Part shown: piece by piece, positions 11,826 through 20,777 of the stretch | Layout: each line of letters begins with the position of its first letter | How positions within the stretch are numbered: the first letter of the stretch is position 1 | DNA from: Paramacrobiotus metropolitanus | Lineage: Eukaryota > Tardigrada > Eutardigrada > Parachela > Macrobiotidae | Assembly (NCBI RefSeq): GCF_019649055.1 | Contig: NW_026570280.1 | Coordinates: 1 to 64,000, forward strand | Length of the DNA stretch: 64,000 bases | Direction: 5' to 3' | The notes under the pieces: model-generated | What the model saw: the letters and a program-made list of their open reading frames with translations, nothing else | The model's database searches: none | Told to the model about the DNA's origin: nothing | Position numbers and translations under genes: made by a program

Positions 11826-13160
11826 TGGCGGCGTGGCGTAACAAGCCTTGTTCTTAGTTTTTAGTAGTCTTTCATAGAATTTTTTAGGTCATCTTACGCT
11901 TTCTTAGATTTACTAGCTGACCCCGCGCAAATTGCGCGGAATATTTCTTGAAATGGACAGATCATAAGCCGTACAGAAATTAAAACCCCTGAGTGCAAGT
12001 AAGACTGGTAGGTGCTGTATGGGTTTTATGGAAGAAGCATAAACTCGACAAACATGCATGCAGGTACAATTAAACATAAAGAAACCCGTAACGTCATTTT
12101 TCGAGCGCTTCATGCACTGAAAATTATGGTATGTAGTTATGTATAGAAATTATGTGTTTCTTATACAGAAATCGGATGCATGTCTCGCTTGCTTCTCTGC
12201 GAGCTCCGCTCTCGCCGCATCTCGGCGTCGCCTGCAGCTCCGCCTCCTAATACGCTATATAACGAAGAGGAAAAGTTCGAATTTTCAAAAATCCCTTGTT
12301 ACTTAAAGATAATGAAGGATTCCACCTTATTTAATGATTCATGCAATTCGCGCCATATTCAACTTCAAAACGAACATACTCTGTACTGTAATTTGGATTC
12401 TGCTGCACCATAGTGGGCAATGGGCATGCAGTGTCATGAACAAATTACGTACTGTAGAAGTTGTAGAAGTACACTGTACACTCCAAACACCATGCGGATA
12501 AAACAGGACGCTGTACTTTGAAGCACTTATTTTAAAGACGTCAAGTTACCTTATTTGCCCTTTCTCGGACTGCGCTTTTACTGAAAACAAAAAATTTAAA
12601 AAATTTTCCTTTCCTTTCATAAAATTTATTCGCAACACTTCAGCAAGAAAGACAACCGCGCACGCCCGTAAATGCGCCTAACTGTATAACTACGCAAAAA
12701 TTGAATAACCACTACGGAGGCATCTACTTGAAAACAGATTTTCGAAACGTTCCACTCTCTGCAGAATCTTGTCGGTTTGTAGCTTTATTTTCTTTCTCAA
12801 AACAAATTGCGATGAGAAATGTACAAACGTAGCACAGTGGCATATTATCTGTTATGGAACATAAAGTTCCATCCATGTTCCAGCTGATGAAATCGCGAAA
12901 AATGTTTGATGCCATGTTGAGACAGTGGTGGGGTGGTCGGTTTAGCAGTGGTGGGTTCCTGGCTTTTCCCATAGACTTTGTATACCAAATTTTACAAAAG
13001 TTTTCTTTCAAATGCAACTTTTTCTCTAAAAACTGATTTGTGATGGCAAATCTACACGTTTAGGGCTATCGAATGATGCATAGACAGATCTGTCTGGATC
13101 AGTGCGTCGAGCTGACGAACTCAACAAAGATTAAGGCTTACGCGATTATTATATAGAGAT
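11826..13160. other. No gene recognised
   Basis: Only unconnected short ORFs. A perfect palindromic stem CCGCGCAA/TTGCGCGG lies at about 11922-11938 within CTAGCTGACCCCGCG, a string resembling ends of some dispersed invertebrate repeats. No terminal repeats confirm that. Confidence 0.4.
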
Positions 13161-13390
13161 TAAGTTTCCTTAGGTTTCCTAGTTTTCTTAGTTTTCTTTG
13201 CTTTCCTAGGTTTCTTAGGTTTCTTGGATTCTTTGGGTTTCTCGGGTTTCTTGGGTTCCCTGGGTTTCTTCGATTTCTTAAGTCTCTTAGGTTCCTTGGG
13301 TTTCTTGGGTTTCTTCGATTTCTTAAGTCTCTTAGGTTCCTTGGGTTTCTTGGGTGTCATGGGTTTCTTAGGTTTTTCGTTTGGTTTTGT
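13161..13390. repeat. Minisatellite of the 9-mer TTTCTTAGG and variants
   Basis: About 25 degenerate copies of a 9-base unit, GGTTTCTTA with variants GGTTCCTTG, AGTCTCTTA and GGTTTCTTG. A 45-bp block is duplicated in tandem (about 13266-13310 and 13311-13355). On the minus strand it would encode a KKPKEPKR polymer, which I take to be an artefact. The same 9-mer occurs at 18.25 and 47.18 kb, next to the same kind of second module. Confidence 0.8.
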
Positions 13391-13444
13391 TTCCAAGCTT
13401 TCCATTTTCTGGCTCTTTTATTTGGCTTAGTAAGTCATTCATCT

Positions 13445-13660
13445 GATAGGCGAAATGTCGCTTCGTCGAGATATCCTTGCGGCGAAATTTCCTTGCGCCG
13501 AAACGTCCATGCAACGGAAAATTCGCGCGGCAAAAAGTCCTACCGACAAAATGTCCTGCGATGAAGCGTCGCGCGGCGAGATGGCCTTGCGGTGGAATGT
13601 CTGCGACCAAAACTTCTGCCACTAGTTGTCCGCGGCGAAATATCGCGGTGCGCTTCCCCG
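13445..13660. repeat. Degenerate 16-bp tandem repeat, consensus near CGGCGAAATGTCCTTG
   Basis: Thirteen or so units of about 16 bp, nearly all different from one another, keep the frame CG.CGAAATGTCC.TG. It starts about 55 bp after the TTTCTTAGG minisatellite. The same two-module order is seen at 18,251-18,565, and related modules at 47,181-48,065. Confidence 0.75.
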
Positions 13661-14095
13661 CACACTTAATAAAAAAACTTTTGGATCAAATTCTAAACAT
13701 GCAGTGCTTACCTTGGGTTGCTTGCTTCTTGACAGGGTAAAGAATGTGATCATTAACCCCATATATGTAGTCTATGCCATTTAGCAGCTAAATAAACGTG
13801 TACAATGAAATACTCAGAATATAATATATCTAGAAAATTACTGCATTCGAAAAAGACGACAAAATGTAACGCCGGACGAATGGTTTTACATTTACATTAC
13901 GACAAAGGCGGGTTACCAACTTGTTTCGGTTTAGAACTTATTTTTCTCGTTACATTATTGACGAAGCCAGTCAGCAGTCGATGCCAACGGCGATAGCCCT
14001 TGCTTTTTCTTGCCGTCTAATAAATCTTTTAAAAGAACAGCGGGCTGTATGTGCAACTGCACGATGTTTGTTACTATTATAATTTACACGTACGC
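13661..14095. other. No gene recognised
   Basis: Short AT-rich spacer between the degenerate repeat and the foldback transposon. Nothing supported. Confidence 0.4.
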
Positions 14096-14103
14096 ATTTT
14101 TAT

Positions 14104-15428
14104 AAGTCGGCCAAGTTTACCTTCGCCTTTTCTTTGCCTTTCTCAATATTACCTTTACCTTTGCCTTTGCCGCCGCGAACACCTTACCGTCCTACTTAGC
14201 CTTACCAAAATGCCGTTCAAAATAACCTTTAACCGTTGCATAACACAAAGCCGCCAAACACTTTACCATTTTCGGAATTTTTAGCGCTGTTGTATCTTCA
14301 CCGTGAACGTTTACGAAATTATTGTTTCAGTAATACATAAGGCACGAAAAGAAAACACGGCAACCATTTTATGTTGTATGTGTTATCAATTTCTCATAGC
14401 ATGATAATAGAATTAACAAGACGGATACTCGCTGGCACAGAGTCCTGGCTAGATAGAAATAACTGCTCGCAACTTGGTAGTCATACAGAACTGTGACCTG
14501 TATGATATATGTTGAGATGGTGATGCTTCAAGAACTCTATAATTATTATAGAGTAGATATTATAATTATTATAGAGTTATAGATAATTATTATAGAGTTC
14601 TTGGACGACTGCAAAAACGATTTACCTTCACGAAAAATCACGAAACACCGTTGCCGGCACGGCTGAGTAACTGAACAATTCTCTGCGCTAAGTGCTGTCC
14701 ATATTGCGGTCATTCAGCTTTCGTTACTACGCAGAGGACTCTAGTTTCCCCCTAATACAGAGAGAAATTAACTAGAATTAAATGGAATTACTATAAATTA
14801 ATTAAAATTAAGTAGAATTAATTTGCTCAGAATTCTATTGTCAGAGCTATCCTGAATGTATCCTGGTCCTAGCTTGCCGTCTGTAATAATGCCGCTTGTG
14901 TTCAGCTTTTAACAAACTATTATTGTGGTCGCTTTTAAGGGGCCTTCTTCCCTATAAAGATGTGAAACCATTAGGCATTTGGCCGGATTATAAATGAATT
15001 ATGATGTAATTATTTTAATTGTAATATGAATTTTGATTGCCGATTTACCTGAAATAATGCCTACCCGTATGTACTCTGTAAATACTGAAGTGCAAATTAG
15101 TGTTTGAGAAGGCTAATTTATATTGAATATTTTTTTATGCTAGAACTACCACAAATTTTTGTTTTACAGTATTCAAGTCTGAAACTAAACTATTCAATAA
15201 GCTGTGTCAATGCTAACAAAGTCCAGAAAAGATATAAAGTGTATGACGGCAGTCTGCTATGCAACGGTTAAAGCCAACGGTAAAGGTTATTTCAAACGGC
15301 TTTTTGGGACGGCTAATTAGGACGGTAAGGTGTTCGCGGCGGCAAAGGCAAAGGTAAAGGCAATGTTGAAAAAAGCAAAGCGGTAAGGCAAAGGCAAAGA
15401 AAAGGCAAATGTAAACTTGGCCGACCCC
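14104..15428. mobile_element. 1.3-kb foldback transposon with about 150-bp imperfect inverted repeats
   Basis: The left arm (14104-14250) reappears as reverse complement at 15250-15428. Both begin GTCGGCCAAGTTTAC from the outside and share runs of TTTGCC and CCGCCGCGAACACC. Both ends are flanked by ATTTTTAT (14096-14103 and 15429-15436), a candidate 8-bp target duplication, though a low-complexity one. The interior has no ORF but contains a nest of AT palindromes (14532-14601, TATAATTATTATAGAG in both directions). An 8-bp duplication would fit a hAT-type or foldback element. The superfamily is inference. Confidence 0.7.
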
Positions 15429-15489
15429 ATTTTTATTTGTCGTGCAACAACCACCGGATATTCTCTCTGCGCAGTGTGGCCCAGGTGTT

Positions 15490-15785
15490 ATATGACGGAG
15501 TTGCGCGTTATTGAATTGAATGCATGCGTAACGTCAAGCAGATTGACAGTCTGCTGATTACTGCACTCATCGCTCTGGCACCATCACTCCACGATGCGTC
15601 CGCCACTGCTCCCGTCTGCCCCGAACCCCGCAGGGCGGTGGTAGTGACGCAGCGGTTGCCCGCCTCCGAGGAGTGGGAGTAACTGGCGCCAACCACCGAC
15701 GCTTTATAGGCTGAGGGACCACGCCCACATTCCTAGGCGTGCCCGTGATACTCCTAGCAGCGACGGCGTTCAGACTGTGCATCAG
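15490..15785 (-). pseudogene. Ly6/uPAR-like pseudogene (C-terminal exon copy)
   Basis: This is a diverged copy of the second exon of the Ly6-like gene at 55.6 kb. It keeps VGASYSHSSEAGNRCVTTT in one frame and WCQSDECSNQ in another, with a TGA where the first Cys of the ECWCQSDECNN signature stands in the 55.6-kb copy. At least one frame change separates the two parts. It lies just right of the foldback transposon. The missing Cys and broken frame make it non-functional. Confidence 0.7.
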
Positions 15786-16117
15786 TTCAAGTTTCTACGC
15801 ACTAGCGAATAAACAATATTTATTAGCATTTATGCTTTATTTCAAAACATTAACTCTTGCTCAGTATAAAAACTACACAGAGTAAATTTTGTTTTATTTA
15901 TTACACACGAATTTCGCGGCAAGATGTGGCTTTAATTTTTACATAAGTTTCCCTAGATCGTAGTTTATGATGACTTTACCTAATGACCCCGGTAACAGCC
16001 ACACAACGCCCAACATCAAAGCCTTCTGGAAAACAATAGACTGGGGTCACTGTCACTCAGGAGAAGTACATCCACGTACTTTATTACTTTTCAGTGCAGC
16101 GTGCATTGGTAATTGGT
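15786..16117. other. No gene recognised
   Basis: AT-rich spacer without supported features. An ORF running from 15967 into the neighbouring foldback element is not credible, because its second half is one arm of an inverted repeat. Confidence 0.4.
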
Positions 16118-16793
16118 TTAAGGACAATGGCCCGGTACATGGTGTCAAAAATGGGGTACATGCACTAAAACTTTTGCTTTCGCGCACTCCAAGTCACCTT
16201 TTTGTTGAACTTTATGTCGTTCTAAAGCAAAATTACTTGTATATTATTGTTTTGAACATAGGTTGCAAGATATGGTTGTTAAAATGGGCGAAAAGTTTAA
16301 ATGCATTGTGGTGTACCAAAAGTCTGACTATTACCCGATCTTCTTGAAACTTTGCTATAAAAGACACATAGCCATGACGACGTAAGTGAACCAATTCCAG
16401 ATCCATAGCATTTTTTGCCGATTTTAAAACGAATTTCAAAAATTTTAAAATCCATTTTAAAATTATGGGAAAGTGCTAGGAACCTGAAATTGGTTCTCTT
16501 ACGTCTTCATGGCTATGTGTCTGTTATAGCAAAGTTTCAGGACGATCGGATAATAATCAGACTTTTCGGTACTCGTACACAACAATGCATTTAAACTTTT
16601 CGCCCATTTTAGTACGCCATATCTCGGCAACCTTATGTTGCGAGCGCAAACGGTTTTCAGAACAGTGTATACAAATCATTTAGCTTTAGTATGATATAAA
16701 GTAATACAAAAAAGTGATTCGGAGTGCGCGAAAGCAAACGTTTTAGTGTATTTATCCCATTTTTGACGCTATGTACCGGGCCGTTGTCCTTAA
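16118..16793. mobile_element. 676-bp foldback MITE flanked by TTAA
   Basis: Two arms of roughly 270 bp, about 16122-16400 and 16480-16789, are diverged reverse complements. Both start GGACAA(T/C)GGCCCGGTACAT from the outside. TTAA stands at both outer ends (16118-16121 and 16790-16793), the target site of piggyBac-type transposition. There is no transposase. ORFs in the arms are mirror images of each other and are not genes. Confidence 0.75.
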
Positions 16794-17189
16794 TACTCAA
16801 AGTGAGAAAATGATGATAGTATCGATTCGGATTTTGGTTGCCATCCCCGGTCAGTAGAGCACCTGTGACTAGCCGCGGGAATTTAAGCGAACCGACGGCT
16901 GCTTTTCTCCCCCTTTCTGGAATGTAGCACCAGCATGTGTGCCAGCGAATCGCGTGCCTTTCCTGTTTGCGTACTGTACGCACACTGCCATTTCTCCTGC
17001 GGATTACTTACTTAGCAGTCAGTTCTATCTCGTGCTGGCTTAGTTGCATTATTAATCGCATTCGTATTTTTCGGCATGTGCGAATCCTTGCCTTTTATGC
17101 TCACATTGTTATGTGTCAGAAACTGGATGTTGATCAGTGGAGTTAACGTTTGTAATATTCCTGTTAGCCCTACCATAACAACCTTGGCG
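16794..17189. other. No gene recognised
   Basis: Spacer between the foldback MITE and the recombinase fragment. No convincing feature. Confidence 0.4.
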
Positions 17190-17212
17190 CCGGTGACCTT
17201 CTCGCCGCCCGA

Positions 17213-17944
17213 GTGGCCACTTCTACCCGAAGAGCGTACGCAAATGGAAAGCGAAGCTCCGAGCAGTTTTGCAGATCAGTAATTAACCAACCATGGCCAG
17301 CCATTCTGGAAACAGTCGAAGATTTTGTGGCATACATCTTCAAGCGAAAGTCGTCATCCTCAATTATAAACGTGGATATATCCGCTGACGCCAGACGTCA
17401 CATATCGCAAAAAATGGCCGATCCGACGGCCGATCCCAGACTGAAGCAGATTATTACAGGCGCCCGCCGACTGATTGGAACGCAACCAGATCAGCGATTT
17501 CCGGTTACTTCCGAGCTATTGGGACGCCTTCCAAGCCGATTACACCTTACCTTCCTGACACAATACGACCAACAGATGATTTGGGCCGCCTTCACGATGG
17601 CTCATCATTTCATGCTGCGCGCTCGGCTTAGTGCTCTCAAAGCTCGTTGTGGAGAAAATTTGTCTTTGAAGAAAAGAAAATCGCAGACGGCAGAAAGCCA
17701 GCAAAGCACCGTGTGTAGCGCTGAACCTTTCCTCTTCCCGCAGCAAGGGTATCCCCGCCAAGGTCAAGAACGCTGTATCCAAGCCCAACTTAGAATCTCA
17801 ACTATAAGTTGGATAAGAGACCCAGGATTTCCCTACTGCATGGATGGGAAAGCTAACATGGATGCGCATAATTTTGCAAACCAGATTTTATCCGACGCTG
17901 AAAAATATATTGAACAATGCAAAATCAACCGGAAACCGTTATAG
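17213..17944 (+). pseudogene. N-terminal half of a tyrosine recombinase (DIRS/Crypton-type transposon remnant)
   Basis: The first 145 residues follow the SAM-like core-binding domain of metazoan transposon-borne tyrosine recombinases in order: STRRAYANGKRSSEQFC, then a W..P..ETVEDFVAYI stretch, ISADARRH, DPRLKQIITGARRLIGT, RFPVTSELLGRL, and YDQQMIWAAFTMAHHFMLR. After residue about 150 the resemblance is lost. The catalytic part with the Arg..His-x-x-Arg..Tyr residues is not visible, so the gene is truncated or scrambled. Neighbouring reverse transcriptase is absent. Which element family it came from cannot be decided from this piece. Confidence 0.65.
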
Positions 17945-18250
17945 ACCTAAACACCTAATGCTCGCATTCCAGTTGGTAGAATTTTTAACGCAGCGACAAG
18001 TGGAGTTCTTTAGTCCCCTATCGAAACCCGCCTAGATTCGCCCGTTACATGTAGCGTGAATATATATGCGGCCACCGTGCATGAGTGCATCCGTTAACAA
18101 ACACCATCGGGAAAATGTGCATTTGTGGCGGTGACCGGCCCAAAGATACCACATTCCGTTATTTGTGGGGTATTAAAATAATTGGAATTTATTATGTAGT
18201 TCAACAAAAATCAAATGAATCCTTCTTTATGCTATTTAATATTTATATAA

Positions 18251-18565
18251 TTCTTAGGTTTCTTAGTTTTTCTTTCGCTTTCTTAGGTTTCTTATACTTT
18301 CTTCAGTTATTCTTAGACCTTCTTAAATTTTTGACTTTTTAGCAAGCTGAGAAAAAGGCGAGGTGTCACTTTGTCGAAACTTCCTTGCGACGAAATGTCC
18401 TGGCGTCGAAATGCCTACAAGACGGAATGTCTTGCGATGTGATGCCCTGTCGACCAATTGTAACGCGACGAAACATCGCGCCCGAAATGAATTTGCGGTG
18501 AAATATTTGCGAGCAATAGCCCTGCGACTGGTTGCCCTAGGCGAATCGTCGCGCTGCCAAAAGGT
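18251..18565. repeat. Second copy of the composite TTTCTTAGG + 16-bp degenerate repeat
   Basis: The TTTCTTAGG-type minisatellite runs 18251-18330. After a short spacer, about thirteen degenerate 16-bp units (near CGACGAAATGTCCTTG) run 18359-18565. Order, spacing and unit lengths match 13,161-13,660, although individual units differ. The pair therefore looks like one diverged element family. Confidence 0.75.
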
Positions 18566-18795
18566 TATTAGTTGAAGCAGTGAACGAAGTGGTTAATGGA
18601 ATTGCGTTGTAGGAAATTTTCTAATTAACTGCTTATTATTTAGCACTTGCAAAGCAGTTTACAGTTCGCAGTTGAATAGTCGACAGCGCAAGCGGGGGAT
18701 ATGAAACGGGAAACCGGCATCGTGATTTACATGTACTTATGCTTCAATAACCCGAACTGACCGCTCATTCTGACTGTCTAGCTCGTCAATACGCT
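18566..18795. other. No feature recognised
   Basis: Short spacer 3' of the Kelch fragment. It may hold that gene's 3' untranslated region, but no polyadenylation signal was assigned. Confidence 0.35.
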
Positions 18796-18975
18796 TTACG
18801 ATCTCTTGATGGTGAGTGTGACGCATCCAAACGCATCCCTTGCCTTGGGTAGCCGTACATCTTGCATGACCCATAAATCCGACGTTTCATCGTATATTTC
18901 AATGGAACTTTTGCATTCATCGTCAAGTCCTCCTAATGCGTAAATTTGTCCATTAATAACCGAAATTCCGAGAAG
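18796..18975 (-). pseudogene. Kelch-repeat gene, C-terminal fragment (left of the LTR insertion)
   Basis: Reads SLLGISVINGQIYALGG, then DDECKSSIEIYDETSDLWV and ends TLTIKRS-stop at 18796. This is one Kelch blade, with the characteristic G(I/V)xVxxGxIYAxGG and YDxxxxxW pattern. The frame continues exactly from the fragment at 39,112-39,216 if the 20-kb retrotransposon and one copy of its ACTA target duplication are ignored. Kelch propellers are protein-interaction modules, often substrate adaptors of Cullin-3 ligases. No BTB domain is visible here. The insertion breaks the gene. Confidence 0.8.
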
Positions 18976-18979
18976 ACTA
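18976..18979. repeat. Target-site duplication ACTA, left copy
   Basis: ACTA directly precedes the left LTR and is repeated at 39,108-39,111 directly after the right LTR. A 4-bp duplication is typical of Ty3/gypsy integration. Confidence 0.85.
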
Positions 18980-19339
18980 TCTAATGCTAGATCCAACTGT
19001 AATCCAGATACGGAGACCTAAACGGAATAGATCCCGTGGAAGCGAGCGATACGATATGGATCGCGAGCTATGCGGAAACACAAACGTCGCACCGTAAATC
19101 GCTGACTTTTTAATATTGAAAAGTCTGGAGAACAGAAAAATCAATAATGATCGGCGCAGCTCGATCGTAAAGCGTGGAGCCCGTTCAACAGTGTGTAACA
19201 CTGTGCAGCACGTGCTATGCCGCGCCCACTAACACAACTCAAGCCAATCAGAAGAGACACAACACAGACACGTAATCCTAAGGCGTAGCGCCACAGGCAT
19301 AGCGCCACTGACGTGAACGCTAGTGATCCCGGTCTCACA
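18980..19339 (-). repeat. 3' LTR (360 bp)
   Basis: Identical base for base, on reading, to 38,748-39,107. In sense orientation it starts TGTGAGACC and ends CATTAGA, so the usual terminal CA is not seen. No clear polypurine tract precedes it in the sense strand; the adjacent bases read CCCCCCAGAGGCA. Confidence 0.93.
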
Positions 19340-20777
19340 TGCCTCTGGGGGGATGCCGAGCTCCTGTGAGGCTGGACACACTCCCGAATCCACGAGAAGA
19401 CGACGGTCGCCGGTGTCTGTGCGTGCTCAAAAACATCAAATTCTCTTAATCCATTTTATCACATCAATTCCGTAAAGGCACAATTCCATTTAATACAATG
19501 TGAATAAAGAGATCCAACTATAAAAATACTATCAAATCATTAGGAACAGATCAACAGTAACAGATCAACAAAAGTTTTAATCAAATGTAGACTAGGATCC
19601 TCCATTTCTGACTCGTAAAGGTCACAGGTCCTGTCCACCGTTTTCCGCACGTTGGCCCATTCCGCTCCGTTGAGCAATCCTGCGCATCCGTAATGCGACT
19701 TTCATCACAATCCGCTTTGAGAATCGGGTGCGTATCAAGTACGACTTAAGAATACTGCTTCAGTCTTTGGAATAAGGTGCGTATCAATTGTACGACTTCA
19801 AATGAGATCCATAAAGGTCATGGAGGGACGTCAATGAAGACAAGCGTGATTTGCTTCCTCCCTGGTAAAGGTCATCCTTTGTTAAGACAATCCGTTGAGA
19901 TGTGCGACTCAATTTGGGTTAATGGTCCCAAAGGTCATGCGACTTGAATTCCATTACGGTGACTCTGTTGGGCAATTAATGATCCCAAAGGTCATCCCAC
20001 TCGTCAAACCTTCCATTAAAGGTCATGGAGGGACTTAGCCAATTTTCTGCGGCTTCAAGCACTTCTTTGCTTGCCTCCCTGGTAAAATTTGCAGTTTGAC
20101 CTTTCCGTCACACATCCAACTTCAATATGCCTCGAGCGGCCAGAGTGCCGGCAAGTTTACCGTAGCATCTCTGATGGGGCCGGCTAATTACCGCATTAAG
20201 TTTACCCCATGAAATTTCCACCTTAAATCTTTGACTCTTGTTCGCCGCTTGTGGCTTACGTTAGTACGAGAAATCCGGCTTGATTACCGTAGTTTTTCTC
20301 GTTTTAATTATAACACTGAATCGCTTGAAAAGAGTGCCGGCATAGTTTACCGTAACAACTCTAATGAGGCCGGCTAATTGCCGCATTAAGTTAACCTCAT
20401 CAATATTCCACCTGTTGTCTTTCTCTTTTTCGCCGCTTGTGGCCCCGTTTCGTATTCAAGAGATCCGGCTTGATTACCGTAGTTTCTCTTGTCAATTTAT
20501 AACACTGAATCGCGTAAGGAGGAGAGCCGGCTAACTGCCGTAACTGCTCCCTTGGGGCCGGCTTTATAGACCGAATCAATTTCAACCCCAATAGATATTC
20601 CACATGATTTCTTTTAGGCAATTCTGTGCTATAAACGCTGCAAACAACAAATACACAAATACAGTTAATGTTAATATGTCATATGTCACGGCCTTTATAC
20701 AACACCATTTTCATCTTTGTGACGTACCGACAAATGCCGTAGACGTCCTTTCAATAGTGTGATCCTAAAGGTCAACA
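19340..20777 (-). other. 3' untranslated region of the LTR element
   Basis: Contains six plus-strand AAAGGTCA copies (starts 19617, 19813, 19867, 19930, 19987, 20018), five of them as AAAGGTCAT, plus TGACCTTT at 20098, then the hairpin array at 20,141-20,591. No ORF. CGCCGCTTGTGG occurs at about 20,243 and 20,431, shared with the 5' leader. Confidence 0.7.
20141..20591 (-). repeat. Array of eight hairpins with a shared loop and different stems
   Basis: Hairpins at 20141-20173, 20174-20210, 20266-20302, 20331-20362, 20364-20400, 20457-20491, 20521-20550 and 20552-20591. Each is a perfect 4-8 bp stem around a 20-28 base loop with CCGGC near one side and ACCG(T/C)A or GCCG near the other. Stem pairs include ATGGGG/CCCCAT, ATGAGG/CCTCAT, ACGAGAAA/TTTCTCGT, CAAGAGA/TCTCTTG and CAGAG/CTCTG. 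In sense strand the loop core reads TACGGTAA..AGCCGG. Part of the array is a tandem duplication of about 190 bp (20,141-20,330 and 20,331-20,518), so the paired hairpins are paralogous. Confidence 0.8.

Noticed and set aside
13161-13390. TTTCTTAGG array as telomeric or interstitial telomere repeat
   Set aside because: The unit is 9 bases and variable, not (TTAGG)n, and it is always paired with the 16-mer array.
13160-13405. Lys/Pro-rich 81-residue ORF (KKPKEPKR polymer)
   Set aside because: It is the translation of a 9-base minisatellite. The opposite strand is open as well, and the same array occurs elsewhere without a frame.
15967-16347. 126-residue ORF as a gene
   Set aside because: Most of it is one arm of a foldback element, and the mirror arm gives a similar ORF on the other strand.
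20141-20591. Hammerhead or other self-cleaving ribozyme in the hairpin array
   Set aside because: No CTGATGA..GAAA core in either strand. The conserved bases are in a single loop, not at a three-way junction.
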